From NCBI RefSeq assembly GCF_004361815.1, contig NZ_SNWA01000002.1, positions 310,001 to 374,000 of the forward strand: DNA of 64,000 nt, given 5' to 3'. The first letter of the stretch is position 1. Every line of letters begins with the position of its first letter. The DNA comes from Paraburkholderia sp. BL10I2N1. GTDB taxonomy: Bacteria > Pseudomonadota > Gammaproteobacteria > Burkholderiales > Burkholderiaceae. Of this stretch, positions 25,369-35,131 are shown piece by piece. The notes beneath the pieces are model-generated. The model was not told the origin of the DNA. It was given only the letters and a program-made list of their open reading frames with translations, and ran no database searches. The position numbers and the translations under genes were made by a program.

Positions 25369-27888
25369 ATGGCCGAAAACGATCCGAAGCTATCGATTGC
25401 TCCGCAGCAATTCTCCACCGAGGTGATGCTCGAGAAGTACGCCAAAGGCGACGAGCAGACCGTCGACGATGTCTATCGACGCGTCGCCCGCGGCGTGGCG
25501 ATGGCGGAGCCTGAGGCGTTGCGCGAGACAATTGAGGCACGCTTCTTTGAGAACTTTCAGCATGGCGCGCTCGGTGCGGGCCGCATCATGAGCGCGGCCG
25601 GCAGCGGCATCGCGGCCACGCTGATCAACTGCTTCGTTCAACCCGTCGGCGACTCGATCCAGGGCGTCGATGAAGCCGGCCTGCCGGGCATCTATGTCGC
25701 GCTGCTGCAGGCCGCTGAGACGATGCGGCGCGGCGGCGGAGTCGGCTACAACTTCTCCGCCATCCGTCCGAAGGGCGCGCGCGTTCACACTACCAGTTCG
25801 TCGGCATCCGGACCTTGCAGCTATATCGACGTCTTCGACGCGTCGTGCCGCACGGTGGAAAGCGCGGGCGCGCGACGCGGTGCGCAGATGGCGGTGCTCG
25901 ACTGCGACCACCCAGACCTGCTCGAATTCATCGAGGCGAAGCATTCGAAGGGGCGCTGGAATAACTTCAACGTCTCGGTCGCGGTCAGCGACGAATTCAT
26001 GCGTGCGGTCGAACAGGATCAACCATGGCAGCTCGTGCATCGTGCCGAGCCCTCGCCCGCCCTGCGGGCCGCCGGAGATCTGCGGCAACGCGAGGATGGC
26101 TACTGGATCTACGTCGAGAAGCCGGCTCGCGCCATCTGGGACACGATCATGCGCTCGACCTACGACGTCGCGGAGCCAGGTGTCGTCTTCGTGTCGCGGA
26201 TGAACGAGGACAACAACCTGCGCGCGATCGAAACCATACGCGCGACCAACCCGTGCGGCGAACAACCGCTGCCGGCCTATGGATGCTGCAACCTGGGGCC
26301 GCTCAACCTCACGCGCTTTGTCCTCGATCCCTTTGCGCAGATGCACGGCGGCAAGCCCTCGTTCGACTGGGACGGACTTGCAGCGCGCACACGCACGCAG
26401 GTGCGCTTTCTCGACGATGTGCTGGACGTCACGCTCTGGCCGTTGACCGAACAACTTGACGAAGCCGCCGCCAAGCGACGCATTGGCGTCGGCCTGACCG
26501 GTCTTGGCGACACGCTCGTCATGCTGGGCCTTCGCTATGACGGGCAGGAAGGCCGCGATTTCGCCGCGCGTGTCGCGCGCCTGATGCGCGACGAGGCGTA
26601 TCGCGCGTCGGTCGAACTCGCGCGTGAGCGTGGCGCATTCCCGCACTTCGACGCGGCCGGCTATCTGGAAGAAGGCACGTTCGCATCGCGCCTGCCCGAC
26701 GACATCAAGGATGCGATTCGTCGTCACGGCATCCGTAACAGCCATCTGCTGTCGATCGCGCCGACCGGCACCGTGAGCCTCGCGTTCGCGGACAATGCTT
26801 CGAACGGCATCGAGCCGGCGTTTTCCTGGACCTATACGCGGATGAAGATCATGGCGGACGGCAGCCGCCAGTCGTTCGCCGTCGAAGATCACGCGTGGCG
26901 TCTCTATCGGGAACTGGGCGGCAATATCGATGCCCTGCCCGGTTACTTCGTCAGCGCGCTGGAAATGTCCGCACGCGACCATCTGGAAATGATGGCGGCC
27001 GTGCAGCCCTTCGTCGATACCTCGATTTCGAAGACGGTTAACGTCCCCGCCGATTATCCGTTTGCGGATTTCGAAGGCCTGTATTTCGACGCATGGAAAA
27101 GAGGCCTGAAGGGCCTCGCGACCTACCGGCCCAACGATACGCTAGGCGCGGTGCTAAGCGTTTCCCCTGCTGAGCCCGACGAATCGCTCGGCGCGGGTGA
27201 TCTCGACCCGTTGAGGGTCGCCATCGATCATCGCCCCAGGGGCGAACTGCCGGCGATCATCGAAAAGGTCGAATATCTCACGCAGGCGGGCAAGAAGTCG
27301 CTGTACGTCGCCGTGTCGTTCATCGAGGTCACCGGGCGCGTGGGCGGCAAGGAAGTCACGATCGAGCGGCCAATCGAATTCTTTATTCCCGCCGGGCAAC
27401 GCGACGAATCCCAGCAATGGATCACCGCCACCATGCGTTCGCTGTCACTCGCCGCGCGTGGCGGTTTCGTCGCACGCAATCTGCAGGATCTGCGCAAGGT
27501 GTCGTGGGATCGTGGCCAGGTGAGGCTCGGCGAGGTACAGCGGCTTGACGGCCATCGCACGCCGCGCTGGCATGATTCCGAAGTCGCGGCATTGAGTTAC
27601 GCGATCCAGCAGATCCTCCACCGGCGCGGCTTTCTCGATTCCGAAGGCAACCAGGTGCCGTCGCGCCTGCTGGCCCGGCTGCCTCGCGGGCTGATGACGG
27701 AGGCGGGCCGAACATCCTCGCGGCCGAATGATGCAGGCGACGACGGGTCTTTGCAGGAACATGCCGCACCGGCGGTGGCGCCGACGATGCTGGGCCGGAA
27801 ATGCGACACGTGCGGAGCAAATGCGGTCATTAGAAAAGACGGCTGCGACTTCTGCACCGCATGCGGAGAAATCGGCGCATGCGGCTAG
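25369..27888 (+). CDS. nrdJ: Adenosylcobalamin-dependent (class II) ribonucleoside-diphosphate reductase
   Basis: The roughly 839-residue protein begins at ATG 25369 (an upstream in-frame start at 25333 is less likely). It has the RNR barrel motifs: GGGVGYNFSAIRPKGA, the catalytic NPCGEQPLPAYGCCNLG loop, IGVGLTGLGDTLVMLG and SIAPTGTVSLAFADNASNGIEPAF. The C-terminus ends in a Cys-rich zinc-ribbon type tail (CDTCGANAV ... CDFCTACGEIGACG) that shuttles reducing equivalents in class II enzymes. It makes deoxyribonucleotides without oxygen. Its place between gbdR and fdhA has no obvious pathway logic. The convergent arrangement with fdhA is closed by a hairpin at 27954-27984. Confidence 0.9.
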   Translation: MAENDPKLSIAPQQFSTEVMLEKYAKGDEQTVDDVYRRVARGVAMAEPEALRETIEARFFENFQHGALGAGRIMSAAGSGIAATLINCFVQPVGDSIQGVDEAGLPGIYVALLQAAETMRRGGGVGYNFSAIRPKGARVHTTSSSASGPCSYIDVFDASCRTVESAGARRGAQMAVLDCDHPDLLEFIEAKHSKGRWNNFNVSVAVSDEFMRAVEQDQPWQLVHRAEPSPALRAAGDLRQREDGYWIYVEKPARAIWDTIMRSTYDVAEPGVVFVSRMNEDNNLRAIETIRATNPCGEQPLPAYGCCNLGPLNLTRFVLDPFAQMHGGKPSFDWDGLAARTRTQVRFLDDVLDVTLWPLTEQLDEAAAKRRIGVGLTGLGDTLVMLGLRYDGQEGRDFAARVARLMRDEAYRASVELARERGAFPHFDAAGYLEEGTFASRLPDDIKDAIRRHGIRNSHLLSIAPTGTVSLAFADNASNGIEPAFSWTYTRMKIMADGSRQSFAVEDHAWRLYRELGGNIDALPGYFVSALEMSARDHLEMMAAVQPFVDTSISKTVNVPADYPFADFEGLYFDAWKRGLKGLATYRPNDTLGAVLSVSPAEPDESLGAGDLDPLRVAIDHRPRGELPAIIEKVEYLTQAGKKSLYVAVSFIEVTGRVGGKEVTIERPIEFFIPAGQRDESQQWITATMRSLSLAARGGFVARNLQDLRKVSWDRGQVRLGEVQRLDGHRTPRWHDSEVAALSYAIQQILHRRGFLDSEGNQVPSRLLARLPRGLMTEAGRTSSRPNDAGDDGSLQEHAAPAVAPTMLGRKCDTCGANAVIRKDGCDFCTACGEIGACG

Positions 27889-27953
27889 GCGATGGTTGCC
27901 CGAGGGTTACGTGATGGTTGCCCACTGGCGGCCCGATAGGCGCAAGCACCGGA

Positions 27954-27984
27954 CCGCCGTCAGCGCAACGCTGCGCGACGGCGG
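27954..27984. terminator. Hairpin between convergent nrdJ and fdhA
   Basis: CCGCCGTC (27954-27961) pairs perfectly with GACGGCGG (27977-27984); inside the loop AGCG and CGCT can extend the structure. It lies in the 107-bp gap between two convergent genes, with no long T-run. Confidence 0.5.
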
Positions 27985-27995
27985 CCCGCACCGCA

Positions 27996-29198
27996 TCAAG
28001 CGGCCTTTTGCAGCAACCCGTGCGGATCGATGACGAACTTGCGCGGTGCGCCGCCGTCGAATTGCCGATAACCATCGGCGGCCTGATCCAGCGAGATCAC
28101 CGACACGTTCACGATCTCGGCGATCGGCAGGCGGTCCCACAGGATCGCCTGCATCAGGTTGCGGTTGTACTTCATTACTGGCGTCTGTCCCGTGTGGAAC
28201 GAGTGCGACTTCGCCCAGCCCAGGCCGAAGCGGATGCTGAGACTGCCCTTGCGCGCGGCGGCGTCGGCGGCACCCGGATCGTCCGTGACGTACAGGCCCG
28301 GAATGCCGATTGCGCCGGCCACCTTCGTGATATCCATCAACGAGTTGAGCACCGTCGCGGGCGCTTCTTCCTGGCTGCCATGGCTGCCGTGGCCGTGCGC
28401 CTCGAAACCGACACAGTCGACCGCACAGTCCACTTCCGGCTTGCCGAGAATCTGCGCGATCTGCTCGCCAAGCGAAGCATCGCGTGACAGGTCGACGGTT
28501 TCGAAGCCCACCGCACGCGCATGCGCCAGACGGTCCGCATTCATGTCGCCGACGATCGTGCAGGCGGCGCCCAGAAGACGCGCCGATGCGGCCGCCGCCA
28601 TCCCGACCGGTCCCGCGCCGGCGATATAAACCGTCGAGCCTGGCTTCACACCCGCCATCACTGCGCCGTGATAACCGGTCGGCAGGATATCGGACAGACA
28701 CGTGAGGTCGCGGATCTTCTCCATCGCGCGGTCGCGATCCGGGAATTTCAGCAGGTTGAAGTCGGCATACGGCACGAGGACATATTCGGCCTGGCCGCCG
28801 ATCCAGCCGCCCATGTCGACATATCCATACGCGCCGCCCGCACGCGCCGGGTTCACATTCAGGCACACCCCCGTGTGCTGCTCCTTGCAGGTCTGGCAGC
28901 GCCCGCATGCCACGTTGAAGGGTACGGAAACCAGATCGCCGATCTTCAGCGTCTCGACGTCGCGGCCCACCTCGATCACCTCGCCGGTAATTTCATGGCC
29001 GAGCACGAGGCCGACTTCGGCCGTGGTGCGGCCGCGCACCATATGCTGGTCGGAGCCGCAGATATTGGTCGACACAACCTTGAGGATCACGCCATGGCCG
29101 ATGGCGCGGCCACGTGGATCGACCATTTTCGGATAGTCGATCCGCTGGACCTCGACCTTGCCCTGCCCCAGATACACGACACCACGATTACCGCTCAT
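27996..29198 (-). CDS. fdhA: Glutathione-independent formaldehyde dehydrogenase
   Basis: The 400-residue zinc-dependent medium-chain dehydrogenase starts at ATG 29198, with a GGAGACG ribosome site. Motifs are NICGSDQHM (catalytic zinc), GHEITGEV, a four-Cys structural zinc loop (CGRCQTCKEQHTGVC) and the NAD site VYIAGAGPVGMAAAASA. A long loop including CVGFEAHGHGSHGSQEE is typical of the Pseudomonas putida FdhA type. It oxidises the formaldehyde released by GbcAB and DgcAB. It is divergent from betI, with a BetI-type operator in the gap. Confidence 0.93.
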   Translation of the reverse strand: MSGNRGVVYLGQGKVEVQRIDYPKMVDPRGRAIGHGVILKVVSTNICGSDQHMVRGRTTAEVGLVLGHEITGEVIEVGRDVETLKIGDLVSVPFNVACGRCQTCKEQHTGVCLNVNPARAGGAYGYVDMGGWIGGQAEYVLVPYADFNLLKFPDRDRAMEKIRDLTCLSDILPTGYHGAVMAGVKPGSTVYIAGAGPVGMAAAASARLLGAACTIVGDMNADRLAHARAVGFETVDLSRDASLGEQIAQILGKPEVDCAVDCVGFEAHGHGSHGSQEEAPATVLNSLMDITKVAGAIGIPGLYVTDDPGAADAAARKGSLSIRFGLGWAKSHSFHTGQTPVMKYNRNLMQAILWDRLPIAEIVNVSVISLDQAADGYRQFDGGAPRKFVIDPHGLLQKAA

Positions 29199-29356
29199 TG
29201 TTTCGTCTCCATGTTCGTCTGATGACGTCTTTGGTCGCGACATTCGGCGAATGCCGCTCGTTCGAGCGTAGTCCCTGATGCCCTGCGGCAATCGTGCAAA
29301 ACCCGACACGCGCTTTCCCCAAACCGACAAAGCGGGACGTAACGCAGTTTTTGTTG

Positions 29357-29370
29357 ATTGAACGTTCAAT
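29357..29370. promoter_or_regulatory. BetI operator (perfect palindrome ATTGAACGTTCAAT)
   Basis: The 14-bp perfect palindrome at 29357-29370 sits inside a wider TTGATTGAACGTTCAATAAA context, which agrees with known BetI boxes. It lies 58 bp before betI and 159 bp from the fdhA start, so BetI may affect both the bet operon and fdhA. Confidence 0.8.
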
Positions 29371-29428
29371 AAAAAACCGCTAAGCTGGCGACTTCTGGTC
29401 AAACGGTAGGCGACTCGCCCCCTACGCC

Positions 29429-30016
29429 ATGCCCAAGCTTGGAATGCGCGAAGTGCGTCGCGCGCAACTGATCGACGCCACCCTGCTTACCATCGATCAG
29501 GCGGGCCTTGCGGGCACCACGCTGGCATCGGTGGCGCAGCGCGCGAACATTTCGACGGGCATCGTCAGTCACTATTTCGGCGACAAGGACGGCCTGCTCG
29601 AAGCCACGATGCGCCATATCCTGCGGGATCTATGGACCGCCACGACGCGCCGCCGGATCGCCGCGAAGCCGCAGCCGCGCGCGCGGTTGCGGGCCATCGT
29701 CGCGGCGAATTTCGATGTGACGCAGGTGAGCGGGCCGGTCATGAAGACGTGGCTTGCGTTCTGGACCCAGAGCATGCATGAGCCGGCGCTGCGCCGCCTG
29801 CAACGCGTCAATACGCGGCGGCTCTATTCGAACCTGTGCGCGGAATTCGCCAGGACCTTACCGCGCAGTGCGGCGCGCAGGGCCGCAAGCGGCCTCGCCG
29901 CGATGATCGACGGACTCTGGCTGCGCGGCGCACTGTCCGGCGATCCGTTCGATACGCGCGCCGCATTGCGTCTCGCCAACGATTACATCGACATGCTGCT
30001 GGCGCAACCAGCTTAA
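29429..30016 (+). CDS. betI: Choline-responsive TetR-family repressor BetI
   Basis: The 195-residue repressor has the TetR helix-turn-helix ([33 protein letters not shown]) and a BetI-type ligand domain ([39 protein letters not shown]). It represses betIBA when choline is absent. It opens the betI-betB-betA operon, with betB 49 bp downstream. The start ATG gives [11 protein letters not shown], the standard BetI N-terminus. A matching operator palindrome lies just upstream. Confidence 0.94.
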   Translation: MPKLGMREVRRAQLIDATLLTIDQAGLAGTTLASVAQRANISTGIVSHYFGDKDGLLEATMRHILRDLWTATTRRRIAAKPQPRARLRAIVAANFDVTQVSGPVMKTWLAFWTQSMHEPALRRLQRVNTRRLYSNLCAEFARTLPRSAARRAASGLAAMIDGLWLRGALSGDPFDTRAALRLANDYIDMLLAQPA

Positions 30017-30065
30017 AGCACGGCGCCCACGTCTCTCAGCAAAAAGCATTCACGGAGAATCCACG

Positions 30066-31535
30066 ATGCCCTCTTACGGTCTGCAACGTCTCTATATCGG
30101 CGGTGAGTACGTCGACGCCACCAGCGGCGAAACCTTCGATACCTTCGATCCCGCCACCGGCGAAAAGCTCGCAACCGTGCAGCAGGCGAGCGCGGCCGAT
30201 ATCGACCGTGCCGTGCAGTCGGCCCGCGAAGGCCAGCGTACCTGGGCCGCGATGACCGCGATGCAGCGCTCCCGTATCCTGCGCCGTGCGGTCGAGTTGC
30301 TGCGCGAACGCAACGACGCGCTTGCGGAACTCGAAATGCACGACACCGGCAAGCCGATTGCGGAAACACGCGCAGTGGATATCGTGACGGGCGCAGACGT
30401 CATCGAGTACTACGCCGGGCTCGCGACGGCCATCGAAGGTCAGCAGATTCCGCTGCGTGTCGAGTCGTTTGTCTATACGCGGCGCGAGCCGCTCGGCGTC
30501 ACGGCGGGCATCGGCGCATGGAATTACCCGATCCAGATTGCGTGCTGGAAATCCGCCCCCGCGCTCGCTACCGGCAACGCAATGATCTTCAAGCCGAGCG
30601 AAGTGACACCGCTGTCCGCCTCGAAGCTGGCGGAAATCTACGTTGAAGCCGGCGTACCGCCTGGCGTGTTCAACGTCGTGCAGGGCGACGGACGCGTGGG
30701 CGCCATGCTCGCGGCCCACGACGGCATCGCAAAGATTTCGTTTACCGGTGGCGTTGAAACCGGCAAGAAAGTGATGTCGCTCGCGGGCGGTTCGACGCTC
30801 AAGGAGGTGACGATGGAACTGGGCGGCAAGTCCCCACTCATCGTTTTCGAAGACGCGGACCTCGATCGCGCCGCCGACATCGCTGTCACCGCGAATTTCT
30901 TCAGCGCGGGCCAGGTGTGTACCAATGGCACGCGCGTCTTCGTCCATCAATCGGTACAGCGGGAGTTCGAAGCACGCATCGTCGAACGCGTGAAGCGGAT
31001 CCGCATCGGCAAGCCATCCGATGATGCGACAAACTTCGGCCCACTCGCCAGCGCCGCGCAGCTCGACAAGGTGCTCGGTTACATCGAAAGCGGCAGACAG
31101 CAAGGCGCCCGGCTGGTGACAGGCGGCGCGCGGATCGTCGATGGAGACTACGCGCGCGGCCAGTACGTGCAGCCGACGGTCTTCGCCGATTGCCGTGACG
31201 ACATGAAGATCGTCCGGGAAGAAATCTTCGGCCCGGTGATGAGTCTTCTGACGTTCAACGACGAAGACGAAGTGGTCGCCCGCGCCAACGATACGGTCTA
31301 TGGCCTAGCGGCCGGCGTCGTCACGGAGAACCTTTCGCGCGCGCATCGCGTGATTCATCGTCTCGAAGCCGGCATCTGCTGGATCAATACGTGGGGCGAA
31401 TCGTCGGCTGAAATGCCGGTGGGCGGCTACAAGCAGTCGGGTGTCGGCCGCGAGAACGGCATCACGACGCTTGAGCACTACACGCGCATCAAGTCCATCC
31501 AGGTCGAACTGGGCAAGTATCAGCCGGTGTTTTGA
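30066..31535 (+). CDS. betB: Betaine aldehyde dehydrogenase
   Basis: The 489-residue NAD(P)+-dependent aldehyde dehydrogenase oxidises betaine aldehyde to glycine betaine. The catalytic residues are Glu251 (in [10 protein letters not shown]) and Cys285 (in [12 protein letters not shown]), matching E. coli BetB positions closely; the cofactor motif [11 protein letters not shown] and the proton-relay region are intact. The [17 protein letters not shown] and [24 protein letters not shown] segments are BetB-specific. It is the second gene of betIBA; betA starts 20 bp after its stop. Confidence 0.95.
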   Translation: MPSYGLQRLYIGGEYVDATSGETFDTFDPATGEKLATVQQASAADIDRAVQSAREGQRTWAAMTAMQRSRILRRAVELLRERNDALAELEMHDTGKPIAETRAVDIVTGADVIEYYAGLATAIEGQQIPLRVESFVYTRREPLGVTAGIGAWNYPIQIACWKSAPALATGNAMIFKPSEVTPLSASKLAEIYVEAGVPPGVFNVVQGDGRVGAMLAAHDGIAKISFTGGVETGKKVMSLAGGSTLKEVTMELGGKSPLIVFEDADLDRAADIAVTANFFSAGQVCTNGTRVFVHQSVQREFEARIVERVKRIRIGKPSDDATNFGPLASAAQLDKVLGYIESGRQQGARLVTGGARIVDGDYARGQYVQPTVFADCRDDMKIVREEIFGPVMSLLTFNDEDEVVARANDTVYGLAAGVVTENLSRAHRVIHRLEAGICWINTWGESSAEMPVGGYKQSGVGRENGITTLEHYTRIKSIQVELGKYQPVF

Positions 31536-31555
31536 CGGGTTCAGGAGAGCACAGC

Positions 31556-33277
31556 ATGGCCGCACAGAAAGAGTATGACTACATCGTCATCGGCGCGGGT
31601 TCGGCGGGCAACGTGCTCGCCACACGCCTGACCGAAGACCCGGACGTTACAGCGCTGCTGCTCGAAGCAGGCGGCCCCGACTACCGGTTCGATTTCCGTA
31701 CGCAGATGCCCGCCGCGCTCGCGTATCCGTTGCAGGGTCGGCGCTATAACTGGGCCTATGAAACCGAACCGGAACCGCACATGAACAACCGGCGCATGGA
31801 GTGCGGGCGCGGCAAGGGTCTTGGCGGCTCGTCGCTGATCAACGGCATGTGCTACATCCGCGGCAACGCGCTCGATTACGACGGCTGGGCCGAGCGCAAG
31901 GGTCTGGAAGACTGGAGCTACCTCGATTGTCTGCCGTACTTCAGGAAAGCCGAGACGCGCGACGTCGGTCCGAACGACTATCACGGCGGGGAGGGCCCCG
32001 TCCATGTGACCACCAGCAAGCCAGGCGTGAATCCGCTGTTCGGTGCAATGGTCGAAGCAGGCGTGCAAGCCGGCTACCCGCGCACCAACGACCTGAACGG
32101 CTACCAGCAGGAAGGCTTCGGTCCGATGGACCGCACCGTCACGGCAAACGGCCGCCGCGCGAGCACCGCGCGCGGCTACCTCGACCAGGCACGGCAGCGC
32201 CCCAACCTGACCATCGTCACCCACGCGACAACCGATCGCATCCTGTTCTCGGGAAAGCGCGCCAACGGCGTCGCCTACCTGCAAGGCGGCGCCCAGCTCA
32301 CCGCCCACGCGCGACGCGAAGTCCTGCTTTGCGGCGGCGCGATCGCCTCGCCGCAGATCCTGCAACGCTCGGGCGTCGGGCCTGGGGCATGGTTGCGCGA
32401 ACTCGACATCCCCATCGTGCTCGATCTGCCTGGTGTCGGCCAGAACCTGCAGGACCATCTCGAGGTGTACATGCAGTACGAATGCAGGGAACCGGTCTCG
32501 TTGTACCCGGCCCTGCTGCTGCGCAACCAGCCGGCTATCGGGCTCGAATGGATGCTGAAGGGCACCGGCATCGGCGCGAGCAATCACTTCGAGGCAGGCG
32601 GCTTTATCCGCACGCGCGATGACGATCCATGGCCCAACATCCAGTATCACTTCCTGCCGGTCGCGATCAACTACAACGGCACCAACGCGATCAGGATGCA
32701 CGGCTTTCAGGCGCATGTCGGTTCGATGCGCTCACCCAGCCGCGGCCGGGTGAAGCTGCACTCGCGCAATCCGCACGAGCATCCGTCGATCCTCTTCAAC
32801 TATATGGCCGAAGCGCTCGACTGGCGCGAGTTCCGCGACGCGATCCACATCACACGCGAGATCATCCGCCAACCCGCCCTCGATCGTTTTCGCGGACGCG
32901 AACTCAACCCCGGCGCTGAACTTCAGACCGACGGCGAAATCGACGCATTCGTGCGTGCACGTGCCGAGACGGCCTATCACCCGTCCTGTTCATGCGCGAT
33001 GGGGTATGACGACATGGCCGTCGTGGATGGCGAGGGTCGCGTGCATGGCATCGAGGGCCTGCGTGTCGTGGATGCCTCGATCATGCCGCGCATCACCACG
33101 GGCAATCTCAATGCGCCGACAATCATGCTCGCCGAGAAAATCGCCGACCGGATCCGTGGACAAAAGCCGCTGACGCGGGCAGACGTGCCCTACTTCGTGG
33201 CGAATGGCGCGCCGGCTCGCGGCGTGGGCGTGAGCGCGCAAGGTGCGTCGCGTGTGCTGCCGGTGGACGCTCATTAG
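31556..33277 (+). CDS. betA: Choline dehydrogenase
   Basis: The 573-residue GMC-family flavoprotein oxidises choline to betaine aldehyde at the membrane. It begins with the FAD-binding [17 protein letters not shown] motif, then the GMC signatures [15 protein letters not shown] and [14 protein letters not shown], and the C-terminal active-site region [10 protein letters not shown] with the following [18 protein letters not shown] 31556 has a CAGGAGAG ribosome site; an in-frame start at 31532 overlaps betB. It closes the betaine island: directly after it the sequence changes to IS debris, with only a weak GC hairpin at about 33296-33319. Confidence 0.95.
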   Translation: MAAQKEYDYIVIGAGSAGNVLATRLTEDPDVTALLLEAGGPDYRFDFRTQMPAALAYPLQGRRYNWAYETEPEPHMNNRRMECGRGKGLGGSSLINGMCYIRGNALDYDGWAERKGLEDWSYLDCLPYFRKAETRDVGPNDYHGGEGPVHVTTSKPGVNPLFGAMVEAGVQAGYPRTNDLNGYQQEGFGPMDRTVTANGRRASTARGYLDQARQRPNLTIVTHATTDRILFSGKRANGVAYLQGGAQLTAHARREVLLCGGAIASPQILQRSGVGPGAWLRELDIPIVLDLPGVGQNLQDHLEVYMQYECREPVSLYPALLLRNQPAIGLEWMLKGTGIGASNHFEAGGFIRTRDDDPWPNIQYHFLPVAINYNGTNAIRMHGFQAHVGSMRSPSRGRVKLHSRNPHEHPSILFNYMAEALDWREFRDAIHITREIIRQPALDRFRGRELNPGAELQTDGEIDAFVRARAETAYHPSCSCAMGYDDMAVVDGEGRVHGIEGLRVVDASIMPRITTGNLNAPTIMLAEKIADRIRGQKPLTRADVPYFVANGAPARGVGVSAQGASRVLPVDAH

Positions 33278-33519
33278 CCGCGGGACAGTGAAGGCTCCGT
33301 TACGCGGCCGGAGGCCAGTCACGCACGGTCGCCGACGGCGCGCCCGTTCTATCCGGATGCCGGATCCGAAGCCGGATTTACGAAAGCAAGATAAGTATTT
33401 GATTTTTAACGAACAGTCTCGCGCCGGTCAGCATTGAGATTGTCACGGCATTCAGCAGCTTCTCGGGGCATACCGAGAAACTACGGCACAGTTTGGGCAC
33501 ACTTCAGGAAGCGGTCATG

Positions 33520-33759
33520 AACGGATTGACCGTCTGCGTCGCCGCGACCACCGGAGGCTATACCGGCGACCTGGTGCGCGACGTCATGCTGCAGGCCGTC
33601 GAGAACCGCTTCGCCGGTGCACTGAAGGCTGACAGCGAAATCGAATGGCTCAGTGACAACGGTTCCTGCTACATTGCCGAGCAAATGCTGATGTTCTCGA
33701 AAGGCATCGGTCTGAAATCGGTCACGACGCCCGTGAGAAGTCCGCAGAGCAAGGAATAG
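33520..33759 (+). pseudogene. IS3-family transposase remnant (part of the rve domain)
   Basis: About 80 codons resemble the middle of an IS3-type OrfB: AATTGGYTGDLVRDVMLQAVENRF, then EWLSDNGSCYIAEQ with the second DDE Asp, then TTPVRSPQS. The frame stops after SPQSKE, where intact elements continue with N-G-M-AE and the catalytic Glu. Both ends are missing, so this is a dead fragment. Confidence 0.7.
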
Positions 33760-34039
33760 GTTTCACATTGCACCTTGTCCGGTAATTGGAGCGGCGATGA
33801 AGGTTGGCGGCGTCGCCTTGATGAGATTTAAAACACAGTGGCAGACTATCAACTGGTTGCGCGCTTCGAGCAGGCTCGGCGCAGCGCGGTTGGACAAGCC
33901 CATGGGATGGGAAGGAATCGCGGCGGCCAGGCGTGCGATGCGACCATGTGTGTCGTTGTGCGAAGGTATCGGCATCTTGCGGGCGAGCGTGACCACGGCG
34001 CGATGGCCGGCGATGAAACAAAGGTCTCGAAGCAAGTGA

Positions 34040-34907
34040 TCAGCTTCGGCAGTAGTGCCGAATATTGATCATCGTGTACGCGAGGGTTTTCAATGCGTAG
34101 TGCAGGTGGCTGAGTCGCTCGAAGCGCAGCAGCAGGCGCCGGAACTTATCTTCCCACGCGAACACCCGCTCGATTGTCCTGAACCGTTCTTTAAAGATGG
34201 CCGGATCGAACAGCGGCTTGCGCCCGCGCTTCGGTCCTTTTCTGCCGCGCGAATTAGGGTTGATGTTAGGCACCATGCCGCGATTGAAAATGGCTTTGCG
34301 GTTGGGCCGGCAATCGTACACGCCATCCAGGCTCATGACCGTGCCCCGCAGATCCAGCCCCACCGCACGGGCGATGCTCGTGAGGCGCGGCAGCGCTTCT
34401 CGTAACAGCGGTGATTCATTGCGATTGCCCGGTGCTCTGACGAACGGCGCGATGACGTTGCAATTCCGGTCACACAGGGCAACCACCTTGCAGCCCTTGA
34501 GCTTCTTGTGGCCGCTGAAGCCGAGATTGTCGCCGCCTTTCTTCGCGGCGGTTGTGGTGCCATCGCCATGGATGATGCGCGTGTCCAGGCGGTGATCGCC
34601 ATGAAGCCTGAACACCGAAGCCTCGAAAATGGCATCAAGGCATCCGTCCGATTCCCAGCGCCGGAAGGCGCGATAAATGCGTGTGTAATCGATCTCGGGA
34701 CGGCCGTGCCAATCCTTCTCGATGGGCAACTCCTTCCACTGGCAGCCGAGATAGAGCGCCTTCAGGATGTAGTTGAAAATCGCATGCGCGCTGAGCTTTC
34801 GCGCTGGTCCGCGACGGCCCTTGCTCAGATGAGGCCAGACAAATTGCTCGAAACTCTCCGACGCTCAATTTCGTTGGAATCTCTTGCCACGATTGACTTT
34901 CGGCCAT
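34040..34907 (-). pseudogene. IS5-family transposase with a frameshift near its start
   Basis: The long open part (34040-34729 and upstream in frame to about 34860) encodes a DDE transposase: SAHAIFNYILKALYLGCQWKELPIEKDWHGRPEIDYTRIYRAFRRW, IHGDGTT with the first Asp, MSLDGVYD, and ERVFAWEDKFRRLLLRFERLSHLHYAL near the end. The N-terminus (MAESQSWQEIPTKLSV, from ATG 34907) is in another frame. The frames meet around 34860-34865, equivalent to one extra or two missing bases. Either the gene is broken or a two-frame element uses frameshifting as some IS427-group members do; no slippery run is visible, so decay is more likely. About 280 bp between its stop and the IS3 scrap is unassigned. Confidence 0.72.
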
Positions 34908-35029
34908 TTCGACCTTCAAAGCATCGGGATTCTAGCCGATTCGTGCCAGGCGGGTAGAACCCAAGCCCGGGGGCCTTTCAACCGATTCCGCCAGCTGGAA
35001 AAAACCCGCAATGAAATGAACGCGTCCCA

Positions 35030-35131
35030 CCCGTGAACGAAAGCGAAGTAAGGTGGATCCTCACGGGCCAACGGCATCGATGTGCCCAAGTGGAAAATGC
35101 ACGCATTTCCCAGCAACCGGAGGATCCACAG
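35030..35131 (+). ncRNA. Structured leader of the IS110 element, possible bridge RNA
   Basis: This stretch before the IS110 transposase is rich in pairing segments: CCCGTGA (35030-35036) with TCACGGG (35061-35067); GTGGATCCTC (35053-35062) with its exact complement GAGGATCCAC (35120-35129); GGCA/TGCC around 35073-35086; and an almost perfect GGAAAATGC/GCATTTCC hairpin near 35092-35110. IS110-type elements such as IS621 encode a bridge RNA in the noncoding part next to the left end. This placement fits that model, but no expression or loop assignment can be made from sequence alone. Confidence 0.4.

Noticed and set aside
33763-34035. 90-codon minus-strand frame after the IS5-type transposase
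   Set aside because: No family likeness; probably noncoding end of an IS element. Left unassigned.
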